From Bacillota bacterium (GTDB lineage: Bacteria; Bacillota; Clostridia; Tissierellales; Peptoniphilaceae): 55,834 bases of DNA. The notes under the pieces were generated by a model. It was not told where the DNA came from, ran no database searches, and saw only the letters and a program-made list of their open reading frames with translations. The position numbers and the translations under genes are program-made. Shown piece by piece: positions 52,552-55,834 of this stretch; within the stretch, counting starts at the first letter, position 1, and every line of letters begins with the position of its first letter. The stretch covers positions 1-55,834 of the forward strand of contig JAQYDN010000019.1 of the NCBI GenBank assembly GCA_028724185.1. Reading direction: 5' to 3'.

Positions 52552-52968
52552 GTGCCTACAATTAATCAATTAGTAAAACAAGGAAGAAAGAAATCTTTGA
52601 CGAAGTCGAAATCTCCGGCTTTAGGTTTCAACTACGACTCTTTGGAAAAACAACACACGGTCGTCAACTCTCCTCAAAAGAGAGGCGTCTGCGTCGCTGT
52701 TCGTACGGTTACCCCGAAGAAGCCGAACTCCGCGCTTCGTAAGGTTGCCCGTGTTCGCCTTTCCAACGGTTATGAGGTCATGGCCTACATTCCGGGAATC
52801 GGTCACAACTTACAAGAACACAGTGTCGTTTTAGTTCGCGGCGGTCGTGTTAAGGACCTTCCGGGTGTGCGTTACCACGTCGTTCGCGGTACACTCGATA
52901 CCGCCGGCGTCGACGGCAGAATGCAAGCGCGTTCCAAATATGGCGCAAAGAAACCGAAGAAAAACTAA
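52552..52968 (+). CDS. rpsL: 30S ribosomal protein uS12
   Basis: A 138-residue decoding-centre protein. GTG start behind AAAGGAGGTG. The segments VYTRT-like [15 protein letters not shown] and [16 protein letters not shown] keep lysines at the streptomycin-sensitive positions, so no resistance mutation is seen. First gene of the str operon. Confidence 0.96.
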   Translation: MPTINQLVKQGRKKSLTKSKSPALGFNYDSLEKQHTVVNSPQKRGVCVAVRTVTPKKPNSALRKVARVRLSNGYEVMAYIPGIGHNLQEHSVVLVRGGRVKDLPGVRYHVVRGTLDTAGVDGRMQARSKYGAKKPKKN

Positions 52969-52974
52969 TCATCA

Positions 52975-53004
52975 AAGAGCACAATCCTATATATAGATGC
53001 TCTT
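52975..53004 (+). other. Hairpin between rpsL and rpsG
   Basis: AAGAGCA (52975-52981) / TGCTCTT (52998-53004) with a 16-base AT-rich loop and no T-tract. It could be an S7 autoregulatory or processing site in the str mRNA; this is inference. Confidence 0.4.
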
Positions 53005-53070
53005 GGCACACGACAGACGATGTCGAGTACCGTTGATATTTCTCAGATCCATAGTTAAGGAGGGAAGAGA

Positions 53071-53541
53071 ATGCCAAGAAAAGGACATATCCTTAAAAGA
53101 GAGGTCATGCCCGATCCCGTCTATAACGATGTTGTCATTACAAAGTTGATCAACAACGTTATGCTCGACGGCAAACGCGGCGTGGCTCAAAAAATCGTAT
53201 ACGGCGCATTAGATGCCGTCAAAGAAGAAACCGGTGAAGATCCGTTGGAAGTATTCTACAAGGCGTTAAATAATGTTATGCCGGTATTGGAAGTTAAAGC
53301 ACGTCGTGTTGGCGGTGCTAACTATCAAGTCCCTATGGAAGTACGCCCCGAAAGACGTCAAACGTTAGGACTTCGTTGGATGGTTCGCTACGCCAGAGCG
53401 CGCGGCGAAAAGACCATGGTAGAACGTCTTTATAAAGAAATTATCGATGCATCGAACGATTTGGGCGGTGCGGTAAAACGTAAAGACGAAATGCACCGTG
53501 CAGCTGAAGCGAATAAAGCATTCGCGCATTTCAGATGGTAA
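53071..53541 (+). CDS. rpsG: 30S ribosomal protein uS7
   Basis: A 156-residue primary binder of the 16S 3' domain. [20 protein letters not shown] at the N terminus, [21 protein letters not shown] near 73 and the C-terminal [15 protein letters not shown] are diagnostic. AAGGAGGG precedes the start; fusA follows after 15 bases. Confidence 0.96.
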   Translation: MPRKGHILKREVMPDPVYNDVVITKLINNVMLDGKRGVAQKIVYGALDAVKEETGEDPLEVFYKALNNVMPVLEVKARRVGGANYQVPMEVRPERRQTLGLRWMVRYARARGEKTMVERLYKEIIDASNDLGGAVKRKDEMHRAAEANKAFAHFRW

Positions 53542-53556
53542 GAAAGGGGAGATCAC

Positions 53557-55638
53557 GTGGCTAGAGAAGTGGCGCTTGATAGAGTACGTAATATCGGAAT
53601 TATGGCGCACATCGACGCCGGTAAGACGACGACGACGGAGCGTATCTTATACTACACCGGACGCATTCACAAAATTGGTGAAACCCACGACGGTGGCGCT
53701 CAAATGGACTGGATGGAGCAAGAGCAGGAAAGAGGGATTACGATCACCTCTGCCGCTACGACGGCTCACTGGAAAGGGTATCGGTTAAACATCATCGACA
53801 CGCCGGGCCACGTTGACTTTACGGTAGAAGTCGAACGTTCACTGCGCGTCTTGGACGGGGCAGTGTCGCTATTCGACGCAAAGAGCGGGGTTGAGCCCCA
53901 ATCCGAAACGGTGTGGAGACAGGCGGATCGCTACCACGTCCCGAGAATTGCCCACATCAATAAGATGGACGTCACCGGCGCGGACTTCTTCCGTTCGGTT
54001 CAAACCATCGACGATAAACTTCACGGTAATCCGGTTCCGATCCAAGTTCCGATCGGTGCGGAAGACAACTTTATCGGTATGATTGACTTGGTAACCATGA
54101 AGGCCGAAATCTACAAGGACGACATGGGTACCGAAATCGAAATCACCGACATTCCGGAAGACTACAAGGAACTCGCCGACAAATGGCGCGAAAACATGCT
54201 CGAGAAGGTCTCTGAATACGACGAAGACCTGATGATGGCTTACCTCGAAGGCGAAGACATCAGCGAAGAAGACATCAAGCGCGCGATCCGCGAGGGAACC
54301 TTGTCGGTCGAAATGACGCCGGTTACCTGCGGTTCTTCCTATAAGAACAAGGGCGTTCAATTGTTGTTGGATGCCATCATCGATTACCTGCCCGCACCGA
54401 TCGACATTCCCTCGATCGTCGGCACGAAACCCGATACGGACGAAGAGGAAGATCGCCACGCGAGCGACGACGAACCCTTCTCCGCATTGGCATTTAAGAT
54501 CGTTACCGACCCCTATGTCGGTAAGCTTTCCTACTTCCGTGTCTACTCCGGAAGCCTCAAGGCGGGAAGTTACGTCTATAACTCCAGCAAAGGCAAGAGA
54601 GAGCGTATCGGTCGTATCCTGTTGATGCACGCCAACAAGCGTGAAGAAGTCGACGAAATCTACGCCGGTGAAATCGCGGCCGCCGTCGGCTTGAAAAATA
54701 CCTCGACCGGGGATACGCTCTGCGACGAAGACGATCAAATCGTCTTGGAAAACATGGAATTCCCCGAACCGGTTATCTCGGTCGCCATCGAACCGAAAAC
54801 CAAGGCGTCGCAAGACAAGATGGCTATCGGCCTTCAAAAACTCGCCGAAGAAGACCCGACGTTCAGAACCTACACCGACGATGAAACCGGCCAAACGATC
54901 ATCGCCGGCATGGGCGAATTGCACTTGGATATCATCGTCGACCGCTTGCTTCGCGAATTTAAAGTCGAAGCGAACATCGGTAACCCGAGAGTATCTTACC
55001 GCGAAGGTATCTTAGCTCCGGCAGAAGGTGAAGGAAAGTTCGTCCGTCAATCCGGTGGTCGCGGTCAATACGGCCACGCAAAGATCAAGATCGAGCCGCT
55101 CGAAGCGGGCAAGGGCTTCGAATTCGAAAACAACATCGTCGGCGGTGCGATCCCGAAAGAATTTATCGGGCCGACCCAACAAGGTATCGAAGAAGCGATG
55201 CAAAACGGTGTCTTGGGCGGATACGAAGTACTCGACGTCAAAGTCAGCCTCTACGACGGTTCTTACCACGACGTCGACTCCTCGGAAATGGCATTTAAAG
55301 TGGCCGGTTCCATGGCACTTCGCGATGCGTTAAAGAAGGCAAATCCGATTCTGCTCGAACCGGTTATGAAAGTTGAAATTGTAACACCTGAAGAGTACAT
55401 GGGCGATGTCATCGGCGACATTAACTCTCGCCGCGGCCGCATGGAAGGCATGGAGCTCGTCGCAGGTGCGCAAATCGTCACCTGTTTTGTTCCCTTGGCT
55501 GAAATGTTCGGATACGCGACGAGCTTGCGTTCCAACACCCAAGGTCGTGCAAACTACTCCATGCAATTCGACCACTACGAACAAGTTCCGAAGAACGTAG
55601 CAGATGAAGTACTCAAGGGAAAAAATAAAGAAGATTAA
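53557..55638 (+). CDS. fusA: Elongation factor G
   Basis: A 693-residue translocation GTPase. G1 AHIDAGKT (17-24), switch II DTPGH (81-85) and G4 NKMD (135-138) form the GTP site. Domains II-V follow, with the domain IV loop [15 protein letters not shown] and the C-terminal [20 protein letters not shown] start behind GGGGAG. Sequence features match the canonical factor, not the tetracycline-resistance paralogues. Confidence 0.96.
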   Translation: MAREVALDRVRNIGIMAHIDAGKTTTTERILYYTGRIHKIGETHDGGAQMDWMEQEQERGITITSAATTAHWKGYRLNIIDTPGHVDFTVEVERSLRVLDGAVSLFDAKSGVEPQSETVWRQADRYHVPRIAHINKMDVTGADFFRSVQTIDDKLHGNPVPIQVPIGAEDNFIGMIDLVTMKAEIYKDDMGTEIEITDIPEDYKELADKWRENMLEKVSEYDEDLMMAYLEGEDISEEDIKRAIREGTLSVEMTPVTCGSSYKNKGVQLLLDAIIDYLPAPIDIPSIVGTKPDTDEEEDRHASDDEPFSALAFKIVTDPYVGKLSYFRVYSGSLKAGSYVYNSSKGKRERIGRILLMHANKREEVDEIYAGEIAAAVGLKNTSTGDTLCDEDDQIVLENMEFPEPVISVAIEPKTKASQDKMAIGLQKLAEEDPTFRTYTDDETGQTIIAGMGELHLDIIVDRLLREFKVEANIGNPRVSYREGILAPAEGEGKFVRQSGGRGQYGHAKIKIEPLEAGKGFEFENNIVGGAIPKEFIGPTQQGIEEAMQNGVLGGYEVLDVKVSLYDGSYHDVDSSEMAFKVAGSMALRDALKKANPILLEPVMKVEIVTPEEYMGDVIGDINSRRGRMEGMELVAGAQIVTCFVPLAEMFGYATSLRSNTQGRANYSMQFDHYEQVPKNVADEVLKGKNKED

Positions 55639-55653
55639 TTAGGGAGGATTATT

Positions 55654-55834
55654 ATGGCAAAAGGAAAATTTGAAAGAACGAAACCGCACGTTAACGTCGG
55701 TACCATCGGCCACGTTGACCACGGCAAGACCACCCTTACGGCAGCGATTACCCTCGTATTGAACAAGCGCTTCGGCAGCGGCGAATTCGTCGACTACGCA
55801 AACATCGACAAGGCGCCCGAAGAGAGAGAACGCG
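55654..55834 (+). CDS. tuf: Elongation factor Tu, 5' part
   Basis: The window ends after 60 codons. [20 protein letters not shown] and the P-loop [15 protein letters not shown] identify EF-Tu; KAPEERERG-like switch I begins at the window edge. GGGAGG precedes ATG 55654. It continues the str operon order. Confidence 0.95.
   Translation, partial: MAKGKFERTKPHVNVGTIGHVDHGKTTLTAAITLVLNKRFGSGEFVDYANIDKAPEERER

Noticed and set aside
1-55834. CRISPR array, phage or transposase
   Set aside because: No regularly spaced repeats, no cas genes and no transposase or integrase motifs were found; the only mobile signal is the repeat-bounded island.

Overview
The window looks like a chromosomal segment of a low-GC-lineage Gram-positive anaerobe (Firmicutes), although the core genes themselves are of balanced to slightly high GC with many GAC, GTC and GCG codons. 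Gene content (SLH-anchored surface protein, ECF vitamin transporters RibU and BioY, amino-acid-fermentation genes ortAB, CIRCE-controlled hsp20, T-tract attenuators everywhere) fits a Tissierellia/Peptoniphilaceae-type coccus; this placement is inference, not a database result.

Layout. 1-2.8 kb: end of a tRNA-Pro, a predicted independent structured RNA with its own promoter and terminator, then mgtE behind a second small attenuator, and a convergent patatin-like lipase. 2.9-12.7 kb: the purine operon purF-purM-purN-purH followed by one 1,646-codon gene in which purD and the large purL are fused in frame; purC lies alone at 36 kb. 12.7-17.1 kb: an AT-rich island bounded by an exact 17-bp direct repeat, with a 56-bp perfect palindrome at its left end and a truncated reading frame at its right end. 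It carries a divergent XRE-cupin regulator, an NhaC-family antiporter, and ortA-ortB (2-amino-4-oxopentanoate thiolase), without the other ornithine-pathway genes and without a recognisable integrase.

17-55.8 kb is an expanded version of the secE-nusG-rplKAJL-rpoBC-rpsLG-fusA-tuf block. The classical genes are in the usual order and orientation but are interrupted twice: between rplA and rplJ (a BioB-like radical SAM protein, an ECF sigma/anti-sigma pair, peptidase T, a BaiN-like flavoprotein) and between rplL and rpoB (a purine permease, IclR regulator, L,D-transpeptidase, SLH phosphatase, YibE/F, purC, FMN riboswitch-ribU, rplY, degV, hsp20, rodA, queG, nth, vanW). bioY sits between rpoC and rpsL. 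Each separated ribosomal/RNA polymerase unit has its own promoter and RNA leader: two L1-stalk mimics before rplK and rplA, an L10 leader before rplJ, and terminator hairpins before rpoB and rpsL.

The most unusual features are the PurD-PurL fusion, the repeat-bounded ortAB island with its palindrome and truncated gene end, the unassigned structured RNA upstream of mgtE, and the compact mutually exclusive hairpins in the mgtE leader. No CRISPR array, rRNA, transposase or phage gene was seen.
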